Shown: piece by piece, positions 9,297 through 20,333 of the stretch
Layout of the letters: each line of letters begins with the position of its first letter
Position numbering within the stretch: the first letter of the stretch is position 1
Assembly: GCA_039640495.1 (NCBI GenBank)
Contig: CP046864.1
Location: forward strand, 1,240,001-1,304,000
Length of the DNA stretch: 64,000 nucleotides
From: Rhodobacteraceae bacterium IMCC1335
Lineage (GTDB): Bacteria > Pseudomonadota > Alphaproteobacteria > Rhodobacterales > Rhodobacteraceae
Reading direction: 5' to 3'
Notes under the pieces: generated by a model
The model's input: only the letters and a program-made list of their open reading frames with translations
What the model was told of the DNA's origin: nothing
Databases searched by the model: none
Program-made: the position numbers and the translations under genes

Positions 9297-10592
9297 TTAG
9301 CGATCTTCAATATTTACATAGTCGCGCGCTGTATCGCCCAGATATAATTGGCGTGGACGACCAATTTTCATTTGCGGATCTGCAATCATTTCTTTCCATT
9401 GCGAAATCCAGCCAACGGTGCGGCTCAGAGCAAAAATTGGTGTGAACATTGACGTTGGAAAGCCCATCGCTTCCAGAATAATTCCCGAATAAAAATCTAC
9501 ATTTGGGAATAATTTCTTGTCAACGAAATAGGGATCACTGAGGGCCACTTTTTCAAGCTCTTTGGCGACTTGCAGCAATGGGTTATTGGCCACTCCCAGC
9601 AATTCGAGAACTTCATCTGCCGATTGTTTTAACACGGTGGCGCGCGGATCTGTGTTTTTATAAACGCGGTGACCAAATCCCATTAAACGAAACGGATCAT
9701 TTTTGTCTTTCGCTTTGGCAATATAGGTTGGGATATTCTCGACGGTTCCGATTTCGCGCAGCATTTCCAAACAGGCTTGGTTCGCGCCGCCATGCGCGGG
9801 GCCCCAAAGGCAGGCAATACCCGCGGCAATGCAGGCAAAAGGGTTAGCGCCAGAACTTGAGGCCAGGCGTACGGTGGATGTTGACGCGTTTTGTTCGTGA
9901 TCTGCATGCAGGGTAAAGATCCGGTCCATTGCGCGGCTCAGGATCGGATTTACTTTGTAATCCTCGGCCGGTACGGCAAAGCACATCCGCAAAAAATTGG
10001 AGGCATAATCAAGATCATTGCGCGGATATTCGAAAGGTTGCCCGATCGTATATTTATACGCCATGGCGGCAATCGTTGGCATTTTCGCAATCATTCTGAT
10101 CGACGCCACCTCTCGCTGCCAGGGATCAGAGATATCGATGCTGTCATGATAAAAAGCTGACATAGCGCCAACGACACCTGTCATAATGGCCATCGGATGC
10201 GCATCCCGACGAAAGCCTCGGAACAAATACATCATTTGTTCGTGGATCATTGTGTGATTGGTGACGCGGCTTTCGAAATCCTCTAGTTCCGCCGGTGAGG
10301 GCAATTCACCATAAAGCAGCAGGTAACAGACTTCCAAATAATGCGATTTAGAGGCCAATTGATCAATCGGATATCCGCGGTGCAATAACTCACCTTTGGC
10401 GCCATCAATGAAGGTGATGGTGCTGTCACAACTGGCTGTTGAGGTGAAACCGGGATCATAGGTAAAAACGCCTGCGTCTTTATAAAGGCTGCGAATATCA
10501 ATCACATCAGGACCGGCTGATGGGCGGTGAATAGGCAATTGATACACTTGACCGTTTAAGCGCAATTCTGCGGTTTGTTTTGTATCAGCCAT
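9297..10592 (-). CDS. gltA: Citrate synthase (type II)
   Basis: This 431-residue enzyme condenses oxaloacetate with acetyl-CoA at the entry of the TCA cycle. Hallmarks are the [16 protein letters not shown] segment (here [17 protein letters not shown]), [13 protein letters not shown] with the active-site His, [14 protein letters not shown] with the second His and binding Arg residues, and [14 protein letters not shown] with the catalytic Asp. The ATG at 10592 follows AAGGAACG and was chosen over an upstream start. It is transcribed after gltX with 65 bases between them. Confidence 0.97.
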   Translation of the reverse strand: MADTKQTAELRLNGQVYQLPIHRPSAGPDVIDIRSLYKDAGVFTYDPGFTSTASCDSTITFIDGAKGELLHRGYPIDQLASKSHYLEVCYLLLYGELPSPAELEDFESRVTNHTMIHEQMMYLFRGFRRDAHPMAIMTGVVGAMSAFYHDSIDISDPWQREVASIRMIAKMPTIAAMAYKYTIGQPFEYPRNDLDYASNFLRMCFAVPAEDYKVNPILSRAMDRIFTLHADHEQNASTSTVRLASSSGANPFACIAAGIACLWGPAHGGANQACLEMLREIGTVENIPTYIAKAKDKNDPFRLMGFGHRVYKNTDPRATVLKQSADEVLELLGVANNPLLQVAKELEKVALSDPYFVDKKLFPNVDFYSGIILEAMGFPTSMFTPIFALSRTVGWISQWKEMIADPQMKIGRPRQLYLGDTARDYVNIEDR

Positions 10593-10657
10593 ATTCGTTC
10601 CTTTTCCCATCGGCACTATGGCCTTGTTCTTTCTGATTATGCGTGATGTGAGCAGAA

Positions 10658-12061
10658 TTATCTTTCTGCTATGGCGTCTTTGATTCGCGCTATCGTTTCG
10701 TCGCGGCCCAGCAAAACCATCATATCATACACGCTTGGAGAGGCTTTTCGTCCAGCAAGTGCAGCCCGTAACGGTGCTGCAAGCTGCCCGAATTTGATCC
10801 CGTTAGAGCCAACAAATTCGTGAAAAAGCGCTTCCAAATATTCCCCGCTCCACGTAACATTTTGCAACTGCGGCGTCAATGATTTGAGTATACCGATGAA
10901 CACAGTGTCAAGCGTTGCCTGCGCGGGCTCATCGATAGAAATCGGGCGTGTTTGTAAAATAAAGCGAGCCTTTTCAAGAAGTTCAGGAAGTGTTTTGGCC
11001 CTTTCCTTTAGGCAATACATGGCCGTATCCAGCCCCTGTAACTGCGCGTCAGTGAATGGCGGAGCGCCGTTGGCAGATTGATAATTGGTTATATCTTGCA
11101 GCAGTGCAGCATTTGAAGCAGCTGCGATATGTTTGCTTGAAAGATTTTCTAGTTTTTTGAAATCAAATCGCGATGGCGATTTGCCTATGCCCTTAAAATC
11201 AAACCACTCTTGCGCCTCGGCATCGCTAAAAAATTCATCATTCCCATGGCTCCAGCCAAGTCGGGCCAGATAATTGCGCATCGCCACCGCGGGATATCCC
11301 ATCTGTTGATATTCTTCGACGCTGGTGGCCCCATGACGTTTTGAAAGCTTTTTGCCATCATCTCCAAAAATCAAAGGAATATGGGCGTAGATGGGCAGGG
11401 GCCATTCCATGGCTTTATAGATCAGCATTTGGCGCGCGGCGTTGTTTAAATGATCATCGCCGCGAATCACATGCGTGATCCCCATGTCATGATCATCTAC
11501 CACGACCGCAAGCATGTAAACTGGTGAACCATCCGAGCGCAGCAACACCATATCATCCAATTGACTATTGCGAATGACCACCTTGCCTTGCACTTCGTCA
11601 TTGATATGCGTCTCGCCATCGCGCGGGGCTTTTATTCGGATAACAAATGGCGCATCGGGATGCTCTGATGCTGAAATATCGCGCCATGGGCTTTGAAACA
11701 GCGTCGAGCGCCCTTCGGCGCGTGCCGCTTCCCGAAAGGCTTCTATGTCTTCTTGCGTCGCAAAGCACTTATAGGCATGCCCCGTCTTTAAAAGATGCCA
11801 AGCGATCTGGGCATGGCGTTCGGCGCGCTCATATTGACTGATAGCCTCTCCATCATAGTCTAATCCCAACCAATCTAATCCGCGCAAAATGGCGGCGCTG
11901 GCTTGCGGAGTTGATCTTTGTCGATCCGTATCTTCAATGCGTAACAAAAATTTACCACCGCGCCCACGGGCATAAAGCCAGTTAAACAATGCCGTGCGCG
12001 CCGTCCCTATATGCATATATCCCGTTGGTGAGGGGGCAATTCTCGTAACAACCTGTGACAT
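10658..12061 (-). CDS. gltX: Glutamyl-tRNA synthetase
   Basis: This class I aminoacyl-tRNA synthetase of 467 residues charges tRNA-Glu. The HIGH motif appears as [13 protein letters not shown] near residue 10 and the KMSKS motif as GKKLSKRHG near residue 240. The C-terminal anticodon-binding helical domain is present. Many alphaproteobacteria have two GltX paralogues, one charging tRNA-Gln as well; I cannot tell which this is from sequence alone. It is divergent from comEC across 76 bases. Confidence 0.95.
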   Translation of the reverse strand: MSQVVTRIAPSPTGYMHIGTARTALFNWLYARGRGGKFLLRIEDTDRQRSTPQASAAILRGLDWLGLDYDGEAISQYERAERHAQIAWHLLKTGHAYKCFATQEDIEAFREAARAEGRSTLFQSPWRDISASEHPDAPFVIRIKAPRDGETHINDEVQGKVVIRNSQLDDMVLLRSDGSPVYMLAVVVDDHDMGITHVIRGDDHLNNAARQMLIYKAMEWPLPIYAHIPLIFGDDGKKLSKRHGATSVEEYQQMGYPAVAMRNYLARLGWSHGNDEFFSDAEAQEWFDFKGIGKSPSRFDFKKLENLSSKHIAAASNAALLQDITNYQSANGAPPFTDAQLQGLDTAMYCLKERAKTLPELLEKARFILQTRPISIDEPAQATLDTVFIGILKSLTPQLQNVTWSGEYLEALFHEFVGSNGIKFGQLAAPLRAALAGRKASPSVYDMMVLLGRDETIARIKDAIAER

Positions 12062-12137
12062 TACAGATTAACCTTTCCGCAAGTTTACCGCGTTAATTTT
12101 TGCCCGTGTCTAGCGATCCTGCGAGGCAAGGACAAGC

Positions 12138-14147
12138 ATGCTCACGCTCAAGAAATTTTTACGATGCGAACTGGAAAAGCAACGGGTTGTTTTATTCTAC
12201 TGGCTGCCGGTTGCCATGGCCAGTGGGATTGGATGTTACCTGTCGCTTCGTCAGGAGCCCGCGCCAAATTTATTTGTTGCGATGGCGTTGCTCGGGGGAG
12301 TTTTTTATCTGGGCTATCATTTTCAAACATGCAGCTTGGCGCCGTTTTTCCTTTTGTTGGCGGTGTTCTGCCTTGGTTTTTTTGCGGTGGCCGGAAAGGC
12401 TTATTATGTCGCGGCACCCACGCTTACCTACCGATTTTACGGAGAGATTGAGGGGCGAATTATAGGTGTCGATCGGGCGCGCAGTGGAGCGGTAAGAGTA
12501 ACGCTGGATCAAGTGAAATTGGAAAACATGTCCAAAAGCAACACGCCCCAGAAAGTGCGGCTTTCGATCAGTAGCGGCCCTGCAGCGCAGCTTTTAACGC
12601 CGCAGGGGCGTTTGAAAACCAAAGGTTTTTTGATGCCACCTCCGGGTCCGTCTGAACCCGGGGGGTTTGACTTCCGGCGTTACGCTTGGTTCCAAGGGCT
12701 TGGAGCCGTGGGTTATACGCGAGAAGGCGTGCATATCACCTCTGGCCCGTCATCAGGAATTTTTACGCGGCTTTTTGACAGAAGAATGGCGCTTTCTGCG
12801 CGGATTAAAGCCGGTGTCTCCGAGGCGGCATCTGGCCCAGCTGCGGCAATAATTACGGGCGACCGCTCTTCTCTGACGCGCGCGCAGCTTCAGGATTTGC
12901 GGCGCAGCAATTTGGCGCATTTACTAGCGATTTCGGGGCTGCATGTGGCTTTGTTAACGGGCGTGGTGTTTGGGGTTTTTCGCCGCTTATGCTTATTGAA
13001 TGCAAATGCCTTCTTGCATTTTAACGCTAAAAAAATTGCCGCGGGTTTTGCAATTTTGATCGGGTTTTATTACGTGATGATTTCTGGGGCAGCTGTGTCA
13101 ACCCAACGCGCCTTTATTATGGTATCAATCGTGATGCTGGGGGTGTTTTTCGATCGGCGCGCTTTGAGTTTACACAGCGTTGCTCTTGCGGCTTTGGTGA
13201 TTTTGGCTTGGCGACCTGAAGATGTAAGTTCAGCGGGGTTTCAAATGTCATTTGCCGCCACGATTGCGCTGGTTACCGTGTTTCAGCGTATTCCTGCTTT
13301 ACCGGGGTTTTCGCGTTGGCGCCGGATGCCGATGATTTCGTTGATTTTATCCTCATTGGTGGCGGGCTTGGCCACGGCGCCTTTTTCGGCGGCGCATTTT
13401 AACCAAGTTAGCCATTATGGTTTGCTGGCAAATATTCTAAGTCTTCCGGTTATGAGCTTTCTTGTGGCCCCCTCGGCAGTATTGGCCATGATGTTAATAC
13501 CTTTTGGCGCCGAGGCGGTTGGTCTTTGGGGGGTGGATCTTGGCCTTCGTTGGATTTTGGCTGTGGCGCATTTTTTGGCGCAGCCAGCAAGCGCGGTAAC
13601 CTTTGTGACAGAGCCAGATGCATGGATCTTACCTTTATTCAGTGCATCATGCGCTTGGATCATTTTATGGCGCGGCTGGGGGAAGGGGCTTGGCGTTTTA
13701 GGCGTTGTCGCGGCTTTAATGGGCTGGCATGGAAGCGATCGACCAGATATTTTGATCGCCAAAGATGGCGTGCTTGTCGGCCTTCTTTTGCCGGAGGGAC
13801 GGGCGCTTTCCAAGCCAAATGGTGGAACGTTTTCGGCCCGCATATGGGCGCAAAACGATGGGTTGCCGATGCCACGCGAAAAAGCCTATGCTTTGTGGCA
13901 AGATCGGAAAATCGATCTTTATCACCATTGGTCGAAAAAAAAGAAAGGATTAGAAATTGCCTGCGTTCCAGGAGAACTGCATATTGTGGCGCAGCAACGC
14001 CGCATAAGCGGGGAATGCTGGCATCTGTCTCATCATATCATAAAGCGCAATGGTGCAACCGCGATATGGTTGGATCATCAGGGAAAGCCCGCGAAAATCC
14101 GACACATAAATTCCGGCTTTACCCGCTTATGGAGCAAGCAAAGATAG
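12138..14147 (+). CDS. comEC: ComEC/Rec2 family DNA-uptake channel protein
   Basis: This is a 669-residue polytopic inner-membrane protein. The N-terminus has paired membrane helices followed by a DUF4131-like soluble domain. The central competence domain begins around residue 235 with GDRSSLTRAQLQDLRRSNLAHLLAISGLHVALLTGVVFG and is followed by about nine hydrophobic helices. Residues after about 530 hold no HxHxDH motif, so the metallo-beta-lactamase domain found in Gram-positive ComEC is absent or unrecognisable. It probably carries single-stranded DNA across the inner membrane in transformation. AAGGACA precedes the ATG. Confidence 0.88.
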   Translation: MLTLKKFLRCELEKQRVVLFYWLPVAMASGIGCYLSLRQEPAPNLFVAMALLGGVFYLGYHFQTCSLAPFFLLLAVFCLGFFAVAGKAYYVAAPTLTYRFYGEIEGRIIGVDRARSGAVRVTLDQVKLENMSKSNTPQKVRLSISSGPAAQLLTPQGRLKTKGFLMPPPGPSEPGGFDFRRYAWFQGLGAVGYTREGVHITSGPSSGIFTRLFDRRMALSARIKAGVSEAASGPAAAIITGDRSSLTRAQLQDLRRSNLAHLLAISGLHVALLTGVVFGVFRRLCLLNANAFLHFNAKKIAAGFAILIGFYYVMISGAAVSTQRAFIMVSIVMLGVFFDRRALSLHSVALAALVILAWRPEDVSSAGFQMSFAATIALVTVFQRIPALPGFSRWRRMPMISLILSSLVAGLATAPFSAAHFNQVSHYGLLANILSLPVMSFLVAPSAVLAMMLIPFGAEAVGLWGVDLGLRWILAVAHFLAQPASAVTFVTEPDAWILPLFSASCAWIILWRGWGKGLGVLGVVAALMGWHGSDRPDILIAKDGVLVGLLLPEGRALSKPNGGTFSARIWAQNDGLPMPREKAYALWQDRKIDLYHHWSKKKKGLEIACVPGELHIVAQQRRISGECWHLSHHIIKRNGATAIWLDHQGKPAKIRHINSGFTRLWSKQR

Positions 14148-14210
14148 CGGGCCTGCGCGATTGCTGGATCTTACCCCAATAACCTTATTGGAAAACGCTT
14201 TTGCACCGCG

Positions 14211-14906
14211 CTAATAGGTGCGGATCAATCCAACCAAACGACCCTGCACTTTAACTTTTCCCTGCGGCAAAATGCGCGTTTCATAGGCTGGGTTGGCCGC
14301 TTCAAGCGCAATCGCATCGCCGCGGTGGAAAAACCGTTTCAGCGTGGCCTCGTGATTTTCAACCAGCGCCACAACGATATCGCCATTGGTGGCTGTTTTT
14401 GTTTCTCGGATCACGACAACATCGCCATCATTGATCCCAGCTTCGATCATCGAGTCGCCCTTTACCTCAAGCGCATAATGTTCGCCGCCCGCGCGCAGCA
14501 TGTGGCCTGGAACGGCGATGTTATGGGAAACTTGGCTGATTGCTTCGATTGGCACACCGGCGGCGATTCTGCCCATAACGGGTAGTTCCCGCGCCTGCAG
14601 CGCCTCAATCGGGGTGGCGCTTGGCGGGCGCGTTTCAGGCCGTCCCCCTTCGATCACGCGGGGTGCAAATCCGCTGGGATCGCCCCCTAGGCTTTCTGGA
14701 AGCTTCACGATTTCGATTGCCCGGGCTCGATGCGCAAGCCGGCGGATAAAACCACGTTCCTCCAATGCCGAAATTAATCTGTGAATTCCAGATTTTGACC
14801 TCAAATCCAACGCTTCTTTCATTTCATCGAAGGAAGGCGGCACGCCGTCACGGGTTAGGCGCTTATTGATGAAGTTTAATAGATCAAGCTGTTTGCGGGT
14901 GAGCAT
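14211..14906 (-). CDS. lexA: LexA repressor
   Basis: This 231-residue SOS repressor has the N-terminal winged helix [17 protein letters not shown] and the DNA-reading region [21 protein letters not shown]. The Ala-Gly self-cleavage site lies within [12 protein letters not shown]. The protease domain has its catalytic Ser in [11 protein letters not shown] and its Lys in ATLKRFF. The ATG at 14906 is preceded by GGAGG and sits directly at the conserved N-terminus. A palindromic-spacing SOS box lies 28 bases upstream, so the gene is autoregulated. Confidence 0.97.
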   Translation of the reverse strand: MLTRKQLDLLNFINKRLTRDGVPPSFDEMKEALDLRSKSGIHRLISALEERGFIRRLAHRARAIEIVKLPESLGGDPSGFAPRVIEGGRPETRPPSATPIEALQARELPVMGRIAAGVPIEAISQVSHNIAVPGHMLRAGGEHYALEVKGDSMIEAGINDGDVVVIRETKTATNGDIVVALVENHEATLKRFFHRGDAIALEAANPAYETRILPQGKVKVQGRLVGLIRTY

Positions 14907-14934
14907 CACATCCTCCAGAGCATAATTTTGCTTT

Positions 14935-14949
14935 GTTCTATAGATGTTC
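14935..14949 (-). promoter_or_regulatory. LexA binding site (alphaproteobacterial SOS box)
   Basis: The sequence GTTC-TATAGAT-GTTC is an exact match to the alphaproteobacterial consensus GTTC-N7-GTTC (GAAC-N7-GAAC on the other strand). It lies 28 bases before the lexA start codon. Confidence 0.92.
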
Positions 14950-15005
14950 TTGGTTTGTGTCAAGTTATTGCCGCGAAAGAGGCCGCTTCTTGCGCGGCTG
15001 CCGCT

Positions 15006-16178
15006 TTAAAGCGGGATATATTCGATCCTGTCACCTTGCTTTGCGGGGGCGGCAAAAGCTGGACGAATGGCCAAAATATTGGCTTTTGCCAGAACGCTTA
15101 GCAAAGCGCTGTCTTGGCGTTCAAACACATGTACGCGCCCCTCATGAAACTTTGCCCGCATATAATGTTCGCGGGGGCCGTTGGCTGCGACGTCTTGCGC
15201 CAAGGGCGCGGATTGCCGGATCTGCGCGGATCTTGGTAAACCCAAAAGCGCGTTCACAACTGGAATGACAAAAATATGGCCGCAGACCAAGGCTGAAACC
15301 GGGTTTCCGGGCAGGCCGATCATAATCGTATCGTCCCAAGCTCCGGCCATTAAAGGTTTGCCCGGGCGCATGGCGATTTTGTAAAAGCTTTGTTTTATGC
15401 CGATATCAGCAGCAACTTGCGCCACCAAATCATGATCTCCGACCGACGCGCCGCCAATCGTAAGGACCATGTCGCTGCCTGCAGCCAGCGCGAAGGTGGC
15501 TTTCAAACTGGCGCGAGTGTCGCGCGCAATCGGTAAAATCCGACAGTCGGCGCCATGGCTGTTCAAAAGAGCGGCCAGACCATATGTGTTTGACGCTAAA
15601 ATTTGATCTTGGCCCGGCTGCTCTCCTGGCATTACCAATTCATCACCCGTTGACAGAAGAGCAATTGTTGGTCGTTTATACACGGGGATCTGCGCCATAT
15701 TCATTGAGGCCAAAAGGGCAATATCCGCCGCATTAAGCCGTTTGGGTGCATCTAGGCAACTGCCGGTTTTAAAATCATTGCCGGCTGGCCGGATATGGCT
15801 TTGGGCATTGGGATCTTCGCTCAGTTCGATCCTATCTGCGATGCGGATCGCATTTTCTTGAATAATGATAGCGCTGGTGCCTGCAGGCACAGGGGCACCG
15901 GTGAAAATGCGCACCGCGGTATCGGGTGTCAAATCACCTTCAAATCGGCGTCCTGCTGCGGCTTCTCCGATCACCTGATAACTATCCCCGCGTTTCGCTG
16001 CTGGCTGCGCGATCGCGTAGCCATCCATGGCTGCGGCATCAAATGGCGGTTGATCGCGCGAGGCCTTCATCGGACGCGCTAAAACGCGGCCCATGGCTTT
16101 GGTGAGATCGACCGTTTCCACATTCGGTTTCTGGACCAGCGCGAAAAGAGCATCTAATGCCGCTTGGACAGAGATCAT
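15006..16178 (-). CDS. moeA: Molybdopterin molybdotransferase MoeA
   Basis: This 390-residue enzyme inserts molybdenum into adenylylated molybdopterin. Recognisable segments are [54 protein letters not shown] and [18 protein letters not shown]. The last two belong to the MoaB/Mog-like domain that holds the active site. It overlaps the stop of moaC by four bases, so the two cofactor genes are translationally coupled, and both follow trpC on the same transcript. Confidence 0.95.
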   Translation of the reverse strand: MISVQAALDALFALVQKPNVETVDLTKAMGRVLARPMKASRDQPPFDAAAMDGYAIAQPAAKRGDSYQVIGEAAAGRRFEGDLTPDTAVRIFTGAPVPAGTSAIIIQENAIRIADRIELSEDPNAQSHIRPAGNDFKTGSCLDAPKRLNAADIALLASMNMAQIPVYKRPTIALLSTGDELVMPGEQPGQDQILASNTYGLAALLNSHGADCRILPIARDTRASLKATFALAAGSDMVLTIGGASVGDHDLVAQVAADIGIKQSFYKIAMRPGKPLMAGAWDDTIMIGLPGNPVSALVCGHIFVIPVVNALLGLPRSAQIRQSAPLAQDVAANGPREHYMRAKFHEGRVHVFERQDSALLSVLAKANILAIRPAFAAPAKQGDRIEYIPL

Positions 16179-16651
16179 GTCGCTTCGTAGCGGCCCGATT
16201 TACCGCCATCTTTTAAGGCCAAATGAACGCCCCCGATCTGCATCGCCCGATCTGCGGCTTTTAACATATCATAGACAGTCAGCGCCGCGCCATTCACTGC
16301 GCAAAGCGCTTCCATTTCCACACCGGTTTGCCCTGATGTTTTTACCGTTGCCTCAATGCGCACCCCCGGCAAATCGGGATCGACCTCCAGGTCGACAGCG
16401 ATTTTTGTGATTGCCAATGGATGACAAAGGGGAATGATCTCAGCGGTTTTTTTAGCGGCCATGATCCCTGCAAGACGCGCCACGCCCAACACATCGCCTT
16501 TTTTGGCAAGGCCTTGGGTGATGAGATCCAGCGTTTCAGGCTGCATGCTGATCCAGCCTTTTGCCACAGCGATGCGATCCGTGTTTTGTTTTTGCGAAAC
16601 ATCAACCATATGGGCGTTTCCGCAGCTGTCAAAATGGGTGAGTTTGGGCAT
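16175..16651 (-). CDS. moaC: Cyclic pyranopterin monophosphate synthase MoaC
   Basis: This 158-residue protein works with MoaA in the first step of molybdenum-cofactor synthesis, releasing pyrophosphate to form cyclic pyranopterin monophosphate. Signatures are [15 protein letters not shown] at the N-terminus, [12 protein letters not shown] with the metal-site His, and [20 protein letters not shown], followed by the conserved [10 protein letters not shown] ending. It starts six bases after the trpC stop and overlaps moeA. Confidence 0.96.
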   Translation of the reverse strand: MPKLTHFDSCGNAHMVDVSQKQNTDRIAVAKGWISMQPETLDLITQGLAKKGDVLGVARLAGIMAAKKTAEIIPLCHPLAITKIAVDLEVDPDLPGVRIEATVKTSGQTGVEMEALCAVNGAALTVYDMLKAADRAMQIGGVHLALKDGGKSGRYEAT

Positions 16652-16657
16652 CCGAGC

Positions 16658-17455
16658 TTACCTTGGATCCGATAGCAGGCTGCGCGTTGCCGCCGCCACA
16701 TCCGTTTGCCGCATCAGGCTTTCTCCGATTAAGAAGATACGCGCCCCATGCTGCGCCATATCGGCCAAGTCATCTTGCGTTTTCAACCCAGATTCAGAAA
16801 TCAAAACGCGCTCAGCTGGAAGCAGTTTTGATAGGTCTTTGGTGGTTTGCAGCGAGGTTTCAAAGGTTTTCAAATTGCGGTTATTCACTCCAATTAGCGG
16901 TGAGCTTAACAATAAGGCCCGTTCTAATTCTTCTGCATCATGGACTTCAATTAAAACATCCATCCCCCAAGCAAATGCAGCCTGTTCAAGCTCTTGTGCT
17001 TGGCTATCCGCGAGCGAGGCCATGATCAATAAAATACAATCCGCGCCCAACATGCGCGCTTCGGCAACTTGATAGGGGTCATACATAAAATCTTTGCGTA
17101 AAACCGGCAGCCCGCAGGCCTGCCGGGCTTGGGACAGGAAGGATTTATCGCCCTGAAAACTGGGGCTATCTGTCAAAACTGATAGGCAGGATGCACCGCC
17201 AGCCTCATAGGCTTGGGCCAAGTCTGCTGGGCTAAAATCAGCCCGTATCAATCCTTTGGACGGCGAGGCCTTTTTGATTTCTGTAATCAGCCCATAGCCT
17301 GTTTTGCTGTCTTCAATAATGCGCTGCGCAAATGGGCGAACGGGCGCTGCGGTTTTGGCATCTGCTTCCACATCTGATTGCGCGCGTTTGGCTTTGTCGG
17401 CTTTGATTTCTTCAAGCTTATAGGCTTTGATTCTGTCTAAAATAGTTGTGCTCAT
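16658..17455 (-). CDS. trpC: Indole-3-glycerol phosphate synthase
   Basis: This 265-residue TIM-barrel enzyme performs the fourth committed step of tryptophan synthesis. Seen in order are [16 protein letters not shown] (catalytic Lys), [28 protein letters not shown] with the general-acid Lys, [26 protein letters not shown] and [12 protein letters not shown]. TrpF is not fused. It overlaps trpD by four bases. Confidence 0.97.
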   Translation of the reverse strand: MSTTILDRIKAYKLEEIKADKAKRAQSDVEADAKTAAPVRPFAQRIIEDSKTGYGLITEIKKASPSKGLIRADFSPADLAQAYEAGGASCLSVLTDSPSFQGDKSFLSQARQACGLPVLRKDFMYDPYQVAEARMLGADCILLIMASLADSQAQELEQAAFAWGMDVLIEVHDAEELERALLLSSPLIGVNNRNLKTFETSLQTTKDLSKLLPAERVLISESGLKTQDDLADMAQHGARIFLIGESLMRQTDVAAATRSLLSDPR

Positions 17456-18474
17456 AGGGTATCCGATGTGAAGGAGGCCAGCTGCGTCAATTTTGTTTTT
17501 GCGGCATGGCTGTCGATACTTTCGCGCGCCATTGCCACCGCCTCTTGTTTGTCAGTGCTGCGCCCGGCCACAATCAATGCAGCTGCGCTATTGAGGAGAA
17601 CCGCATCTTTATAAGCGGAGGCTTCACCCTCAAGCAGGGCGCGGAACGCCACCGCATTTTCTGCAGGGGCGCCGCCAAGAATCGCCGAAAACGGGTGCGT
17701 CGGTAGTCCAAACTCTTCTGGGTGCACTTCAAATTCCGTAACCGAGCCATCGGGATGAAGCGCTGCAACGTGGCTGGAGGCGCTGATCGCCAGCTCGTCG
17801 GTGCCGTCACCACCATGAACCAACCAAGCGTTATGCGCACCCAATGCCCCTAATGTTTCCGCCATGGGCCGAATTAAATCGGCGCTATAGGCGCCGGTGA
17901 GTTGGCGCGTTACGCCCGCCGGGTTGGTTAGCGGACCTAAAATATTAAATATCGTCCGCGCGCCCAGTTCCGCGCGCACAGGCCCTACATGTTTCATCGC
18001 AGGATGATGCATCGGGGCCATCATAAAGCAGATGCCAATATCACGCAAAGCGGCCTGTGCCTTATCGGCGCTGATCATCACATTCACGCCCATCTCACCC
18101 AGCGCATCTGCGGCACCGGATTTTGAAGAAAGATTTTTATTGCCATGTTTGGCCACGGGAACGCCCGCACCGGCAACAACAAAGGCAGTCGCGGTTGAGA
18201 TATTCAGCGTGCCTTTTCCATCGCCGCCAGTGCCAACAATATCCATCGCATCGGCGGGCGCCGACACCGCGTTGCATTTTGCGCGCATAACCGAGGCGGC
18301 GGCCGCAAATTCGGTCACGGTTTCTCCGCGCGTGCGCAGCGCCATCAGAAACCCGCCGATTTGGGCTGGCGTTGCGGCGCCTTCAAATAAAATCTGGAAG
18401 GCGGCCTCGGCTTCATTTTTTGTTAACTCGCGGTCAGAAGCCGCCGAGATTAGGGGTTTCATAAGATCGCTCAT
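17452..18474 (-). CDS. trpD: Anthranilate phosphoribosyltransferase
   Basis: This 340-residue enzyme adds phosphoribose to anthranilate. It contains the PRPP-binding loop [15 protein letters not shown], the [22 protein letters not shown] segment with anthranilate contacts, and [13 protein letters not shown]. It lies between trpG and trpC with one-base and four-base overlaps, forming a compact trpGDC unit. The partner trpE is about 1.3 kb away, on the same strand beyond the SPOR gene. Confidence 0.97.
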   Translation of the reverse strand: MSDLMKPLISAASDRELTKNEAEAAFQILFEGAATPAQIGGFLMALRTRGETVTEFAAAASVMRAKCNAVSAPADAMDIVGTGGDGKGTLNISTATAFVVAGAGVPVAKHGNKNLSSKSGAADALGEMGVNVMISADKAQAALRDIGICFMMAPMHHPAMKHVGPVRAELGARTIFNILGPLTNPAGVTRQLTGAYSADLIRPMAETLGALGAHNAWLVHGGDGTDELAISASSHVAALHPDGSVTEFEVHPEEFGLPTHPFSAILGGAPAENAVAFRALLEGEASAYKDAVLLNSAAALIVAGRSTDKQEAVAMARESIDSHAAKTKLTQLASFTSDTL

Positions 18475-19052
18475 CAGCTCAGTCCTGCAATGCTCAGAAA
18501 GTTTTTCAACAAATGATGCCCGTGTTCAGAAGCGATCGATTCTGGATGAAATTGCACGCCATGGATCGGCAGGCTGTTATGCTGAAGCCCCATGATGGTG
18601 CCATCGCTTAATTCTGCCGTGACTGTCAGGCAAGCGGGCAGGGTGGCCCGCTCTACGATTAATGAATGATAGCGGGTAGCCTCAAAAGGGGTAGGGATAT
18701 CTTTAAAAAGACCTTCGCCTTCGTGATGCATCGTTCCCATTTTTCCATGCACGATTTCGTGGCATCTTATAACCTTGCCGCCAAAGGCTTGCCCGATTGA
18801 CTGATGCCCCAAGCAGACGCCCATCAAAGGCGTTCGGGTTTCGCTGGCTGCGCCGATCAGCGCCAAACAAATCCCGGCTTGATCAGGATCGCAAGGCCCT
18901 GGTGACAATAAAATGGCTTCTGGTTGCAGTGCCATAGCGTCTTGAACATCCAGCGCGTCGTTGCGTTTGACCATAACATCCGCGCCAAGTTCACCAAGGT
19001 AATGAACCAGATTATAGGTAAAGCTGTCATAGTTGTCGATTAGCAGCAGCAT
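18474..19052 (-). CDS. trpG: Anthranilate synthase glutaminase component
   Basis: This 192-residue class I glutamine amidotransferase supplies ammonia to TrpE. The oxyanion loop [12 protein letters not shown], the nucleophile in [15 protein letters not shown] and the His-Glu pair in [16 protein letters not shown] are all present. Because no separate pabA is seen, it could also serve PabB for folate synthesis. It is the first gene of trpG-trpD-trpC-moaC-moeA. Confidence 0.95.
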   Translation of the reverse strand: MLLLIDNYDSFTYNLVHYLGELGADVMVKRNDALDVQDAMALQPEAILLSPGPCDPDQAGICLALIGAASETRTPLMGVCLGHQSIGQAFGGKVIRCHEIVHGKMGTMHHEGEGLFKDIPTPFEATRYHSLIVERATLPACLTVTAELSDGTIMGLQHNSLPIHGVQFHPESIASEHGHHLLKNFLSIAGLS

Positions 19053-19190
19053 TGCGTTTCTTTTGCCTTGTATTAAATGGGGCTGGCCCCCACGCCTTAG
19101 ATCGATCTATACTTGCTCAGGCTTCGGTGTCACCGTCAAGGGTCGGGAAGCAAAAACAAGTCTATATCACGCCAAATAATCGCGGCGTCA

Positions 19191-20234
19191 ATGAGGGCAA
19201 GAGTAGTGAAGCGGGGATTTTTCAGTGGGCTGGTCTGGGGGGCGTTAAGCGCCGTCATTGTGATCGTTGTCGGGCTGGTTTTCCAGAGCTATGAGCGCAT
19301 CCAGATGCCAGAGGCCGAGGCGTTCGAGGTGCCCGCCGGATCAGAATTCACCCGTTCGCGCGAAGATCAGGCTGCCCGTTTACCTGCGCCGGTAGAGGCG
19401 CCGCAGCAGCTTGCCAAAACGCCCGCCGAAGCGCCTCAACCAGTGGCGCCTGATGTGGCCCCCAATGAGGATGTCGCGTCAGCAACGGTGCCTAAAAGCA
19501 CAAAAAACAAGCTCACAGGCTTAAGCACGAGCACCTTGCCACAAACCGAAAACAATTTGCCAGTTTTATCGGATAGCGCTGAAAAGCCGACCCTCTCAGC
19601 CGACGGCTTTGTACAGCCGGGTCCTCCGAGCACGGATTTTGGATTGAATTTTGATCTTGATCCTGCGCAGCCTGTTTTTCCCAGCCAGATGATGTTAGAC
19701 GCGCCCGTGCCCAGTGAACCTCAAGCAGGGCTGGATCGGTCAACCGCGCCGAGCATTGATAAATCAAGCGTAGCAGCCCCTGTTGCGGATAAGGCTGTGC
19801 CCAAGGCCGAAGTATCTTTACCCGCACCGGAGATTGCGACGAAAACTGAAGCAAGTTCTGATAGGGCGGCGGTTTTACAATCTGAGCCAGAGGAGAGTTT
19901 GAAAAACCGCTCATCTACGCCTGATCCCGATCCAACCGCATCCGCATTGGCCTCAACCTCTTCAACTTTCTCGAGCATTCCTTCGGGCACTGTGCTGGCA
20001 CAGCTCGGGGCGTTCCGCAGTGCCGATATTGCCGAACAGGAATGGCAGCGCCTATCGGCTAAATTTTCAGAGCAGCTGAACGGCTTGGAGCATGTGGTGC
20101 AAATAGCGGAAGTGAACGGGCGAATTTTTCATCGCTTGCGCGTTGTTGGTCTTGAAGATTTGGCTGAGGCTTCGGCGTTTTGCGAAACCTTTGTCGCAAG
20201 AAACACCGCCTGCCTTCCGGTTGTGATGCGCTAG
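19191..20234 (+). CDS. SPOR-domain envelope protein
   Basis: This is a membrane-anchored protein of about 347 residues. One transmembrane helix (FFSGLVWGALSAVIVIVVGL) follows a short cytoplasmic start. A long Pro/Ala/Ser/Thr-rich periplasmic linker comes next, then a C-terminal SPOR domain beginning GTVLAQLGAFRSADIAEQEW. SPOR domains bind denuded peptidoglycan at division sites. The ATG at 19191 puts the helix near the N-terminus; a GTG at 19206 with GAGGG upstream is an alternative. It is transcribed opposite to the trp genes on both sides, interrupting the gap between trpG and trpE. Confidence 0.8.
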   Translation: MRARVVKRGFFSGLVWGALSAVIVIVVGLVFQSYERIQMPEAEAFEVPAGSEFTRSREDQAARLPAPVEAPQQLAKTPAEAPQPVAPDVAPNEDVASATVPKSTKNKLTGLSTSTLPQTENNLPVLSDSAEKPTLSADGFVQPGPPSTDFGLNFDLDPAQPVFPSQMMLDAPVPSEPQAGLDRSTAPSIDKSSVAAPVADKAVPKAEVSLPAPEIATKTEASSDRAAVLQSEPEESLKNRSSTPDPDPTASALASTSSTFSSIPSGTVLAQLGAFRSADIAEQEWQRLSAKFSEQLNGLEHVVQIAEVNGRIFHRLRVVGLEDLAEASAFCETFVARNTACLPVVMR

Positions 20235-20333
20235 CTTGGGCGCTTTTTTGCATTGGATTTAGCGCAGGTTTTGGATCCGTCATGCGCCGCTCTACGGCCA
20301 AAATTCTCAGTATGGCTGGCTTTCCTGTGATTT

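Noticed and set aside
13526..14182. 218-codon open frame on the plus strand
   Set aside because: It lies inside comEC in another frame and has no family resemblance; comEC explains the sequence.
18032..18595. 187-codon open frame opposite trpD and trpG
   Set aside because: It is antisense to two well-conserved genes and its composition is that of a mirror frame.
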